A DNA stretch of 64,000 bases, from contig NZ_CP026304.1 in assembly GCF_003054555.1 (NCBI RefSeq), forward strand, positions 3,720,001 through 3,784,000, read 5' to 3'. This DNA is from Streptomyces lunaelactis (GTDB lineage: Bacteria; Actinomycetota; Actinomycetes; Streptomycetales; Streptomycetaceae). The notes beneath the pieces are model-generated. The model made no database searches and was not told the DNA's origin. It was given only the letters and a program-made list of their open reading frames with translations. The position numbers and the translations under genes were made by a program. Below, piece by piece: positions 7,852-16,134 of this stretch (the first letter of the stretch is position 1; every line of letters begins with the position of its first letter).

Positions 7852-8945
7852 TTACAGCGGGTAGGCGGTCAGGACGTAGAAGCCGCCGGGCTTGTGGCCC
7901 TTTGTCGCGGCGAGGATCACCTTGAAGCTGTTGCTCGTGGTCGGACTGTAGTTGCCGAGGTGGTCCATGCTGTCGCCGAGCGATCCGGTCCCGTACGTGC
8001 CCTGGAGCGTGAGCTGCTGCGGCTTGCCCGGCTTGCCCGCGTCCTGCACGAACTTCGTGATGCGGTCCTTGTTCTGGTCGACCAGCTGGTTGAGCGCCTT
8101 CTGGGCGAGGTCCGCGCTCTTCCAACGGGAGTTGGACGTGGGCCTGCCCATCCGCCGGGTCTTGGCCTTCGCCAGGGCCTCCATCTTCTGCCGGTCGACG
8201 TTGACGTGCTCGTCCAGGGTGTGGGCGATGCCCGGGAACATCCGCTCGGCGCGCGCCAGGTCGGTGCAGTTGTGGACCAGGACGTCCTGGGCGCCGACTC
8301 GCACGTAGTAGCTGTCGATGCCGCTGACGTCGAGGTCGTAGGTGGCCTGCCGGCCGGCGGACCGTTCGGTCGCGGTGACGGTGGCCTCGGTGCCCTCGGC
8401 GGTGTGCAGGCGGTCGCCCGCGCGCAGCTCGCCCGCCGGGACCCACGCCTGCCGGTCCGGCAGCCAGTAGCGGTGCTGCTCGGTCGACGTGAGGTCGGAG
8501 ACGTCGCCGTCCGCGCCGGCGACCGACAGTCGGACAAACGTCTTGTCGGTGTACTCGGAGGTATACGGCGTCGACATCACCGGGCGCGGCCGGGTCAGCT
8601 CGGCGAACTCGCCGCCCGGGTCGGTCGCGAGGACCTCGTCACGCGCCGGCGGCCGTCGCGCGGATCCGGTCCTCGACCTGCTTGCGGTACTCAGGGTCCG
8701 CGATCTTGGTCGGGTCCTCCTTGAAGCCTCCCTCAGCTTCTGGAGGCCGGCGGCTTCCTTCTTCACCGTGCCGAAGTGTTCGACGGTGTCCTTGTGGAGG
8801 TAGTGGACGCCGTACGCGAACATGCCGACGCCGGCACCGACCTTGAGGGCCTTTGCGCGAAGTCGCGATAGCAGGCCGGTTTCTCCAGCAGCGACAGCTT
8901 GTCGCAGCCGGAGATCCCCGCTTGCACACTCTGGTTCGGGCCCGT
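7852..8945 (-). pseudogene. Orphan toxin cassette: HINT tail plus RNase A-like (CdiA-CT) domain
   Basis: C-terminal end of a polymorphic toxin. The last ~135 residues begin after VHNC, the conserved end of a pretoxin HINT domain. They resemble the bacterial CdiA-CT RNase A-like family: catalytic-type His in HTLDEHV, a SxxWKSADLAQ helix and a terminal FYVLTAYPL. Upstream are HINT motifs (RDEVLATDPGG, TEQHRYWLP, WVPAGELRAGDRL, YYVRVGAQDVLVHNC), but the N-terminal HINT Cys block is missing. A segment (GGFKEDPTKIADPEYRKQ) lies in a different frame, so at least two frame changes break the 5' half. No secretion domain remains. The 3' half is open and could be donor sequence for recombination into full-length toxin genes. 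Confidence 0.75.
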
Positions 8946-8959
8946 ATGCGGGTGCCGGG

Positions 8960-9270
8960 CGGCGCCCTGGCGAGCATGATGGGCGGGACGATGACGGCCA
9001 GGAACACGGCGAGAGCGGCGTAGCCATACGTGAGCGTGGTCAGGGTGGCGACCGCGGCGACCAGCAGCGGACCTTCCGCGTCGCCGAGTTCGCGGTCGAG
9101 TTCGGCGGACCCCGTGGTCTGGCCCCGCCGCGACTGGGGTGTGGAGGCGGCCAGTGCGGCGAAGCCAAGCGGTGTGATCACACCCGTACCGGCGCCAATC
9201 AGCGTGGCCCCAAGAAGCATTCCGAGCAACCCGGGCAGCGTCGCGCAGGTCTCAAACCCGGGGAGTGCTC
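8960..9270 (-). pseudogene. MFS transporter C-terminal fragment
   Basis: The minus-strand frame reads GLLGMLLGATLIGAGTG, a soluble ELDRELGDAEGPLLVAA segment and TYGYAALAVFLAVIVPP: two to three transmembrane helices with the loop typical of the last part of actinobacterial MFS permeases. No start, no N-terminal ten helices and no own stop remain. It runs into the toxin remnant in another frame. Confidence 0.6.
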
Positions 9271-9398
9271 CCTGACCGGCTCGGAAGCGGTCGTGTGAGC
9301 GCCCAGTCCTCGACTTCGCGCCAGCGTTTCCACGTTTCGGGCAACATGTCTTGGCCTGCCGAGTTGAGTACAGGGGCCGCAGCGACGACCCAGGCCAA

Positions 9399-9580
9399 CT
9401 ATGCGTCGCGGCTCGAGTAGCGGGCTCTGCGCAGGGCGTCGAAGAGTAGAGCGGCGGTGTGGGAGAAGTCGCTGGAGTTGAGACCTTCTACGAGCCGTTC
9501 GCCGAACCGTCGGAGGGCACGCTCGCGTTCGGGGTGCGCCCAGGGATCGCCGAGGTCGGTGATGACCGTAGCGGCGCGCC
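9399..9580 (-). pseudogene. C-terminal fragment of an unidentified protein
   Basis: About 60 codons with protein-like composition (VITDLGDPWAHPERER, RFGERLVEGLNSSDF, ending RRARYSSRDA and a stop). The 5' part is lost at about 9580, where it meets another fragment reading the other way. Family not recognised. Confidence 0.4.
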
Positions 9581-9723
9581 GGATCACCCTGTCCCGCAAG
9601 GGCGACAACCGTACCGTCGTTACCGACCCCACCGCCGGCATGTTCGCCGTCGTCAGGGGTGACGTCCTCACCGACAAGGACGCTCACCTCGCCCCCACCC
9701 ACTACGCCGACTGGCTCTCCTGA
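9575..9723 (+). pseudogene. C-terminal fragment of an unidentified protein
   Basis: About 48 codons reading RITLSRKGDNRTVVTDPTAG and FAVVRGDVLTDKDAH, ending HYADWLS and a stop. The composition is protein-like and the 5' end is lost at the same junction as the leftward fragment. Family not recognised. The following 9724-9900 shows nothing I can assign. Confidence 0.4.
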
Positions 9724-9929
9724 CTCGCTCGCGCCCTCTCAGGCGTGCAGACCGCAGAGAGCCAAGCCCTGGCCGTCGTGGGTGATGACAAGAACTCGGC
9801 ACGGCGGCCAGGGTGGTCTATGCCGCCTAATACAGCCACCGCATCTACCGTGACGGGTGCTGGATTCGCTCGTTGTTGTGACTGTGCGATGAATCGTTGA
9901 CGGTTGAGCACGTCGAGTCGTGGGCCGGG

Positions 9930-10075
9930 GGGATAGCCGGTTCCATGCCCGGTTCGCCCACCGTTTTGGCAGGTCCGAACCCCGTGAGCGGGCGTCGGAC
10001 TACCTGAACGGGTTGCTTGCGCCGCTTGAGAAGAAGAATGGGTGGACGCTGTCGGAGCAGGTCGGGCACCAAGCT
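9930..10075 (+). mobile_element. IS701-family transposase N-terminal remnant
   Basis: Reads FAHRFGRSEPRERASDYL and LLAPLEKKNGWTLSEQVGH, the conserved beginning of IS701-type transposases. The upstream TVEHVESWAGG is in another frame, so the 5' end is frameshifted. The frame is cut after VGHQ, where a fragment of an unrelated gene begins. The DDE catalytic part is absent. Confidence 0.75.
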
Positions 10076-10212
10076 CCTGGCCGCCCATGGCCGTATCGGC
10101 GTGCTCTCCCCGGAAGGTGACCTCTTCGACATCATCGCGGGCCGCTACAGTTCCCGCCCCAACCTCGGAGTCTTCCTACCCGAGTTCGTCGTCGGACTCC
10201 AGGCGCCGGTGA
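10068..10212 (+). pseudogene. DUF3987 (element replication/primase) fragment
   Basis: Reads GRIGVLSPEGDLFDIIAGRY and PNLGVFLPEFV, matching the core of DUF3987 proteins carried by actinomycete integrative elements, with a deletion before PEFV. About 48 codons only. It directly abuts the IS701 remnant, so the two were joined by deletion. Confidence 0.6.
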
Positions 10213-10369
10213 AGTCCGTCCACGAACTGCTCTGCTCACCGCTCGCCGGCACGCCGAGCCGGTCGATCAGGAGGTTGGGCGCGCCGGCCTCGCGGAACGT
10301 GCACTGGGCGGCGTTGAGTGCCTCGGACCTGCTCACGTCGTTGACGGGCTCGGGAGTGACGATGCGAAG

Positions 10370-10450
10370 CGTATGGCCCCGACCCACTTCACCTCGCCGA
10401 GGTGGTCGGACTCGATGAGAAGACCGCGATGCGTTACGCGGACTCGGCCC
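10370..10450 (+). pseudogene. Possible recombinase C-terminal tail
   Basis: In the frame leading into the phospholipase gene the codons read HLAEVVGLDEKTAMRYADS followed by ARQLL, reminiscent of the C-terminal helices of site-specific integrases in Streptomyces elements. It is too short for certainty. The interval 10213-10370 shows no identifiable coding remnant. Confidence 0.3.
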
Positions 10451-10641
10451 GTCAGCTGCTTCCGGCCACGCCCGCGGGCTGGATAAGGACCGGTGGGAAG
10501 CAGATCCCGCGGAAGTGTCGACGCAAGGCGTTTGCCCGCCGTACCGCGGGCAGTCATGGGGCGTCCGCCGGGCGGTACCCCGTGCGCGCTCTCCTTGGGG
10601 CGCCCCCCGCCAGCCCCCTCACCCGCAGAGGTCGACTCACC

Positions 10642-12699
10642 ATGGCAGAACTCAACCGCCGCCGCTTCCTGCAGTTGGCAGGTGGCGCCACCGCACTCAC
10701 CATGCTGTCCGACAGCATCGCCCGGGCGGCCGCCATCCCCGCCCAGGGCACCACCGGCAGCATCCAGGACGTCGAGCACATCGTCGTCCTGATGCAGGAG
10801 AACCGTTCCTTCGACCACTACTTCGGCGCGATGAAGGGCGTACGAGGCTTCGGCGACCCCCGCCCGGTCACCCTGCCCAGCGGCAAGTCCGTCTGGAACC
10901 AGGCGGCAGGCAAGAAGGTCACCCTGCCGTTCCGGCCCCCGGGCGACGACCTCGGCATGGAGTTCCTCCAGGGCCTCAACCACGACTGGGCGGGCGGCCA
11001 GAAGGCCTTCAACGAGGGCAAGTACGACCAGTGGGTGCCCGCGAAGACCGCCACCACCATGGCGTACCTGAACCGCGATGACATCCCGTTCCACTACGCG
11101 CTCGCGGACTCCTTCACCATCTGCGACGCGTACCACTGCTCCTTCATCGGCTCCACCGACCCCAACCGCTATTACATGCTGACGGGCCACACCGGCAACG
11201 ACGGCACGGGCGGCGGCCCGGTCCTCAACAACGCCGAGGCCGGGTACGACTGGACCACCTACCCCGAGCGCCTCGAAGCGGCCAGCGTCTCCTGGAAGGT
11301 CTACCAGGACATCGGCGACGGCCTCGACGCCGCCGGCTCCTGGGGCTGGATCAACGATGCCTACCGCGGCAACTACGGCGACAACTCCCTGCTGTACTTC
11401 AACAAGTACCGGGGCGCCCAGCCCGGCAACCCGCTGTACGACAAGGCCCGTACCGGCACCGACGCCAAGAACGGCGACGGCTTCTTCGACATACTCCGCG
11501 CCGACGTCCAGGCGGGCCGGCTCCCGAAGATCTCCTGGATCGCCGCCCCCGAGGCCTTCTCCGAGCACTCCAACTGGCCGTCCAACTACGGCGCCTGGTA
11601 CATCTCGCAGGTACTGGACGCCCTGACGTCGAACCCCGACGTGTGGGCCCGTACCGCCCTCTTCATCACCTACGACGAGAACGACGGCTTCTTCGACCAC
11701 ATCGTGCCGCCGTACGTGCCGTCCGGGCCCGAGCAGGGCCTGTCCACGACCCCGACGGCGCTCGACCACTTCCCGGGCAAGACGGGCTACGTGGCCGGAC
11801 CCTACGGCCTCGGCCCCCGCGTGCCCATGCTCGTCGTCTCCCCCTGGAGCACCGGCGGGTACACCTGCTCCGAGACCTTCGACCACACCTCGATCGTCCG
11901 CTTCATGGAGCGCCGCTTCGGCGTGGAGGAGCCCAACATCTCGCCCTGGCGGCGCGCCGTCTGCGGCGACCTGACCTCCGCCTTCGACTTCGCGCGTACG
12001 GAGGCGACGCCGGTCGGGCTACCGCCGACCGACGGGTACTTCCCGCCGGACCGCGACCGTCACCCCGACTTCCTGGCCCCCGCCCCGGCCGTCGGCATGA
12101 TGCCCCGGCAGGAGCCGGGCGCCAAGCCCACCCGCCCGCTCGCGTACGCGCCGCACGTGGACGGTTCCGCGGACCCGAGCACCGGCACCTACCAGCTCAG
12201 CTTCAGCGGCGGCCCGTCCGCGGGCGCCCAGTTCTACGTCACCTCGGCGAACCGTACCGACGCGCCCTGGACGTACACGACCGAGGCGGGCAAGTCGATC
12301 GCGGACAACTGGAACTCGCGGTACTCGAAGGGCGTCACGGACCTGACCGTCCACGGGCCGAACGGCTTCCTGCGCCGCTTCCGCAACCCGGGCAAGACCG
12401 CCGGCCCCGAGGTCGCCGCCCGCCACAACGCGGCCACCGGCAACCTCGACCTGACCTTCACCAACGCCGGCACCGCCGACGCCTACCTCACCGTCACCAA
12501 CGCCTACGCCGGCACGCCCCAGACCTTCACGGTCCGCAAGGGCGCGACCGTCACGCACTCCGTCGACCTGAACGCCTGCCGCAACTGGTACGACGTGACG
12601 GTCACTTCCACCACCTCGTCCAACTTCCTCCGCCGCCTCGCGGGCAAGGTCGAGACCGGTGCCTCGGGCCTGTCCGACCCGGGCATCCTCACCAACTGA
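10642..12699 (+). CDS. Phosphocholine-specific phospholipase C, Tat-exported
   Basis: Hydrolyses phosphatidylcholine-type lipids to diacylglycerol and phosphocholine outside the cell. The ATG at 10642 is chosen because a Tat signal peptide starts there (NRRRFLQLAGG, cleaved near RAAA); the frame is open upstream only through the mobile-element remnants. Residues ~35-470 form the phosphoesterase domain with the hallmark MQENRSFDHYFG, the DPNRYY loop, the TYDENDGFFDH metal site and a conserved DHTSI. Two C-terminal beta domains of the bacterial PLC type (about 495-590 and 595-680) follow. Length 685 fits the family. It stands alone with a hairpin terminator; phosphate control is common for such enzymes but no PHO box was identified here. 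Confidence 0.92.
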   Translation: MAELNRRRFLQLAGGATALTMLSDSIARAAAIPAQGTTGSIQDVEHIVVLMQENRSFDHYFGAMKGVRGFGDPRPVTLPSGKSVWNQAAGKKVTLPFRPPGDDLGMEFLQGLNHDWAGGQKAFNEGKYDQWVPAKTATTMAYLNRDDIPFHYALADSFTICDAYHCSFIGSTDPNRYYMLTGHTGNDGTGGGPVLNNAEAGYDWTTYPERLEAASVSWKVYQDIGDGLDAAGSWGWINDAYRGNYGDNSLLYFNKYRGAQPGNPLYDKARTGTDAKNGDGFFDILRADVQAGRLPKISWIAAPEAFSEHSNWPSNYGAWYISQVLDALTSNPDVWARTALFITYDENDGFFDHIVPPYVPSGPEQGLSTTPTALDHFPGKTGYVAGPYGLGPRVPMLVVSPWSTGGYTCSETFDHTSIVRFMERRFGVEEPNISPWRRAVCGDLTSAFDFARTEATPVGLPPTDGYFPPDRDRHPDFLAPAPAVGMMPRQEPGAKPTRPLAYAPHVDGSADPSTGTYQLSFSGGPSAGAQFYVTSANRTDAPWTYTTEAGKSIADNWNSRYSKGVTDLTVHGPNGFLRRFRNPGKTAGPEVAARHNAATGNLDLTFTNAGTADAYLTVTNAYAGTPQTFTVRKGATVTHSVDLNACRNWYDVTVTSTTSSNFLRRLAGKVETGASGLSDPGILTN

Positions 12700-12731
12700 T
12701 CCTCACCGGCTGATCCGGTCCTCGGCCGCCG

Positions 12732-12782
12732 GCAGCACGCGCCGCTCCAGCACCGCGAGGTGCTCGGGGCGGCGCGTGCTGC
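12732..12782 (+). terminator. Long hairpin after the phospholipase gene
   Basis: Outer stem GCAGCACGCGCCGC / GCGGCGCGTGCTGC (14 bp, perfect) encloses an inner stem AGCACC/GGTGCT. It begins 33 bases past the stop codon. Confidence 0.75.
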
Positions 12783-13401
12783 GCATGCCGGAGGGTGGCC
12801 GAGGATCGCAACTCCAAGCTCGCGCCGAAGGGCGCTGGGCGGTCCGGCGGTGGCGGTCACCACCCACGACACCATCTCGGTACGCCCCGCGTGCTCACGC
12901 AGTTCGGCGATCGCGCGGCTTGGCTGTCGCCGAACAACTTCTCCGGCTCCCCCGCTTGCTCCCGGGCCTGCCGCTCGATGGCGGCCTGGATTGCCGGGTA
13001 TCGGCCACCTGCGCCTGCTGGCCTGGTGCGCGGCGAACGCGAGCTGGTAGCCGGGCGATGCGGTCTCGCGGGTACGCGACGGCGCCTCGGACGCGGACGT
13101 CGCCCGGTGCCGCCCAACTGGCGCATTACCACCCAGCCCAACGGGCGAGCACAGGCCGCACGCAGGCGAACCGTTGGCGGCAACCGTCCTCCCACCCGCC
13201 GGGAGAGTATCTTGGGGGATAGCCGCCGTCAGGCCGACCCCGAGTTCCCTCTGGGGCCGGCGGATGATCCCGAACGTTCGTGGAAACGGCCCACGTGACT
13301 CTGGCCGAGACGGGATCGCGAGGCGCCGGCCGTTGCGGCAACAGCGGTCCCGGTGGCAGCGGCGATGAAGGCACGACGGTGCACGGGGTCCTGCGCCGGT
13401 C

Positions 13402-13515
13402 TACGACCGGCACTCGCTGACCTTCTCGGCCGGGAACGTGCAGATCCACGCGATCAGCGTGGCCCTGGAGATGGGCCAGCAGAGCAAGGCCCTGGAGATA
13501 AACCGGAACTGGTAG
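13402..13515 (+). pseudogene. C-terminal tail of an XRE-family/TPR regulator
   Basis: Codons read YDRHSLTFSAGNVQIHAISV and ALEMGQQSKALEINRNW then TAG, the tail of a Streptomyces helix-turn-helix protein with helical repeats. Everything upstream of about 13400 is lost or scrambled. On the minus strand of 12860-13050 a few protein-like stretches (AIERQAREQAGEPEKLFGDS) suggest another decayed gene, in shifting frames. No intact gene exists between 12700 and 13913. Confidence 0.55.
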
Positions 13516-13577
13516 GCGCGCTGCCCAACTCCCGCCAAGGCCATATTCGCCCGCTGCCCCGTCTCTAGCTTCGGGGC

Positions 13578-13784
13578 ATGACAGGACGACCAACTCCCCA
13601 TCTGCCGTCACAGGGGGCCGGGTTAGGCACGGCGGCCCCCTTCTACCCCCAGCTTGGCGACCTCGCCGCCGCCACGGCCAAAGGGGGCCGCGTCGGCGTT
13701 GTCGTGCTCCTCCCCCGCGAAGGCGCGACCGCGAACGTTCACCGAGTTGGTCGCGATGTCCTCGATCGCCGGACGGTTGGATAA
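13578..13784 (+). pseudogene. Small Streptomyces protein, probably truncated
   Basis: The start (MTGRPTPHLPSQGAG, then FYPQLGDLAAATAKGGRVGV and VLLPREGA) matches my memory of small proteins found just downstream of XRE-type genes, which is also its position here. After about residue 50 the composition changes and the usual C-terminal block is absent, so it appears truncated. No ribosome binding site is obvious (CTTCGGGGC before ATG). Confidence 0.4.
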
Positions 13785-13859
13785 CCCAGCTTGTCCGGCG
13801 ATTGAGCCCTCCTCAGGTCCTCCCTCAGCGGGTGCGCCCTCATCCGCAGGGCGGATACG

Positions 13860-13875
13860 GTCCGCCGTAGCGGAC
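13860..13875. promoter_or_regulatory. Candidate operator: short palindrome upstream of membrane gene
   Basis: GTCCGC-CGTA-GCGGAC is a perfect 6-4-6 inverted repeat 38 bases before the likely start of the 13914 gene. The adjacent regulator is unknown; it could also be chance in GC-rich DNA. Confidence 0.3.
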
Positions 13876-13913
13876 GAAGTGCGGCCGCCATGTCCAGGGC
13901 CAGCATGTACGTC

Positions 13914-14417
13914 ATGACGACAGCGACCGCCCCTCTCCCCGCCTCCGCACCTGCACCTGTCTGGGCTCGCCGCGCCGCCCACGCCATCGCTCTGTGCGCC
14001 GTCCCGTCAGGCCTGTGGCGCATCGCCATGGCATCCGGTGTCTATGTGGGCTACAGCGACCAGGTGCTGCGCGACGTCTTCGACATCCCAGGCTGGGGCA
14101 TCGCATACGTCGTCGGCCTCTCCGTCCTTGCCGAGCTGGCCGCTCTGTTTCCGCTGCTGCTCGTCAGCGACCGGTGGCGGCCGCTGCACCCCAGGGTCCT
14201 CGCCCCGCTGGCCTGGACCGCCGCGGGCGTCCTGGTCCTGGTGGCATTGTGGCAACTCGTGGTCGCTTTCACCGTCGAGAGCCAGACGTACATGTCGAGC
14301 GCTACGGCACAGACCGTCTGGGGCTTCGCTTTCGCCCCGCTCTTCGCCATCCCGGCCCTGATGACCGCGGTGACCTGGTCGTACGCAAAGCGGCACCGGG
14401 CACAGGGACAGGCATAA
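13914..14417 (+). CDS. Four-helix integral membrane protein of unknown function
   Basis: About 167 residues with four predicted membrane spans (around AHAIALCAVPSGLWRIAM, AYVVGLSVLAELAALFPLLL, LAWTAAGVLVLVALWQLVVA and WGFAFAPLFAIPALMTAVTW). ATG codons at 13890, 13905 and 13914 are all possible; 13914 (MTTATAPL) resembles the start I expect for relatives. It ends with a basic AKRHRAQGQA tail. No functional motif. The downstream pair of genes begins after an operator-like palindrome and so is probably transcribed separately. Confidence 0.65.
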   Translation: MTTATAPLPASAPAPVWARRAAHAIALCAVPSGLWRIAMASGVYVGYSDQVLRDVFDIPGWGIAYVVGLSVLAELAALFPLLLVSDRWRPLHPRVLAPLAWTAAGVLVLVALWQLVVAFTVESQTYMSSATAQTVWGFAFAPLFAIPALMTAVTWSYAKRHRAQGQA

Positions 14418-14526
14418 CCCCTACCACGGGAGTCACTTTCGTCACGCTGGACGGCCATTTCGTCACCACACCATTCCCTGATCCAGGCGGATCCGCGCTG
14501 ATCATGCCGAACGTCTGGCCCCACGC

Positions 14527-14544
14527 ACTCTACAAATGTAGAGT
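14527..14544. promoter_or_regulatory. Palindromic operator, ACTCTACA-AA-TGTAGAGT
   Basis: Perfect 8-2-8 inverted repeat ending 7 bases before the ATG at 14552. Its place directly over the start region of the SRPBCC-TetR pair suggests autorepression by the TetR protein encoded second. The TACAnnTGTA core also resembles BlaI-type operators, but no BlaI gene is adjacent. Confidence 0.7.
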
Positions 14545-14551
14545 CCCGGGT

Positions 14552-15115
14552 ATGAGTGGGCTTGCAGGCACCTTCGTTCCCCGCCCGGACTTCGGCTCCC
14601 GGCACCAGACGGTCATCCCAGCTCCGGTGGAGGCGGTGTGGGCAGCGTGGCAGGAGATGGAGCAGGCCGGCGGCGAGGGGTGGGGGCCGATCGTCCGGGC
14701 GCTGTTCACCGTGCGGCGGCAGCTCGGCCGCCTCAAGAGCGGGAGAGGCGAGGTACCGGAGGAGGATCTGAGGGACAGCTTTCTGCTGCTGGCCGAAGAC
14801 CCACCAAGAGAGATGGTCCGGGGAATCGTGGGGCAGTGGTGGACCATGGGAGCAGCCGACGGACGGCCGGACGTCACAGGCCCGCGTGAGTTCCTGGCAT
14901 TCGACGAACCCGGCTACGCGAAGGCGACCTTCAGCATGAGATTCACCGCGGACGCCGCCACCGGCGGTACGCGGGTCGTCACCGAGACCCGGGTCCTGTG
15001 CCTCGACGAGGCGGCTCGTCGTGCCATGCGGCGGTACTGGCGGCTCATCGAGCCGTTCAGCAGCCTCGTCCGCCGGATGATGCTCAGCAGGCTCAGGAAG
15101 CGGGCCGTCGCATGA
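14552..15115 (+). CDS. SRPBCC/START-like protein
   Basis: 187 residues. Start chosen at ATG 14552 (MSGLAGTFVPRPDF), just after the palindrome; the open upstream frame is a shadow of the membrane-protein gene. The pattern HQTVIPAPVEAVWAAW near the N-terminus, central beta strands and a long C-terminal helix ending RRMMLSRLRKRAVA fit the SRPBCC helix-grip fold, which binds hydrophobic ligands. No catalytic residues can be named. The gene overlaps the TetR gene by ATGA, so both are translationally coupled; the protein may bind or modify the ligand the regulator senses. Confidence 0.65.
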   Translation: MSGLAGTFVPRPDFGSRHQTVIPAPVEAVWAAWQEMEQAGGEGWGPIVRALFTVRRQLGRLKSGRGEVPEEDLRDSFLLLAEDPPREMVRGIVGQWWTMGAADGRPDVTGPREFLAFDEPGYAKATFSMRFTADAATGGTRVVTETRVLCLDEAARRAMRRYWRLIEPFSSLVRRMMLSRLRKRAVA

Positions 15116-15705
15116 GCAGCGCCAGAAGCCCCCGCGTACAGGCGCTGCTCACCGCGGCGGTGGCGGTTATTGCCGATGAGGGTCTGCGAGGGCTCACCCA
15201 CCGGGCGGTCGACGGGCAGGCGAAGGTGCCGGCCGGGTCGACCAGCTATTACTTTCGTACCCGGCAGGCACTGCTCGCCGGCGTGGTCGCGTTCATCGCC
15301 GAACAGGAAGTGGCGGACATCGAAGCGGCGACCGTCTCCGAAGAGCTGGCCGGGGCGCCGCCGGTACGTCAGGTGGCCGACCGCTTCGCGGGCGTACTGG
15401 CCCACTGGCTCGGCCCCCAACGCGACCGCACCCGCGCCCGCCTGGAGATTATCCTCCTGACGGCGCGCCACTCAGAAGGGGAGCTGGGCACCGAACTGCT
15501 CCGCGCCCGGGAGAGCTTCGTCGGCCAGGCGCAGCTGCTGGCAACGGCGCTCGGCAGCCCGGATCCGAAAGAGGGCGGGCGGCTCGTGGTCGCCTTCGCC
15601 GAAGGACTCACGTACGACGGGGTGACGCGACCCGGCCCGGACACCACCGACCGGGCGGCCCTGCGACAGATGCTGGAGAGGGTCCTGCTCACCCTGACCC
15701 GGTAG
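15112..15705 (+). CDS. TetR-family transcriptional regulator
   Basis: 197-residue one-component repressor. Residues ~5-50 form the TetR helix-turn-helix (ALLTAAVAVIADEG, GLTHRAVDGQAKVPAGSTSY, YFRTRQALL), followed by a helical ligand domain. The start ATG overlaps the stop of the SRPBCC gene (ATGA). The likely target is the perfect palindrome at 14527-14544 in front of the pair, giving autoregulation. Ligand unknown. Confidence 0.88.
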   Translation: MSSARSPRVQALLTAAVAVIADEGLRGLTHRAVDGQAKVPAGSTSYYFRTRQALLAGVVAFIAEQEVADIEAATVSEELAGAPPVRQVADRFAGVLAHWLGPQRDRTRARLEIILLTARHSEGELGTELLRARESFVGQAQLLATALGSPDPKEGGRLVVAFAEGLTYDGVTRPGPDTTDRAALRQMLERVLLTLTR

Positions 15706-15934
15706 CCGGGCGCTGAAGGGGACACCTGGGCGGGCAGTCATACCGGCAGCCGGTCCACCGACCTATCTCGGCGCGGTTACCGGGCTGTTCGGCGCCTGGC
15801 GGATGCGGCACTGAAGGACACGGTTCTGCCTCCTGGTCAGGCAACTTACCGGGACCCACGGTGAATGAGGCGTTGGGCGCGTGCTGGATGCCTCGGCTGA
15901 GGAAGGGGTGGCCTGGACCGCGCCCGACCAGCCG

Positions 15935-15968
15935 AAAGGCCCCGGACCGATCACGGTCCGGGGTCTTT
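15935..15968. terminator. Hairpin terminator between convergent genes
   Basis: AAAGGCCCCGGACCG-ATCA-CGGTCCGGGGTCTTT is a near-perfect stem with an A run before and a T run after, so it can work in both directions. The interval 15706-16134 shows no other gene. On the minus strand 16000-16140 a short protein-like frame (NRTAVNVDVHTPVVQDTQR) follows the ABC gene but has no clear start. Confidence 0.8.
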
Positions 15969-16134
15969 GACATCCAGGTCTGACCTCAACGGCGGCGATC
16001 ACTGACGACCGGGACGCCTCCTGAGCAGCCGGTCCATGTGGCTCATGGCCTCGCGCTGCGTGTCCTGGACGACGGGCGTGTGCACGTCCACGTTGACCGC
16101 GGTCCGGTTGGCGGCCTCGACGCCTCGTTCCTCG

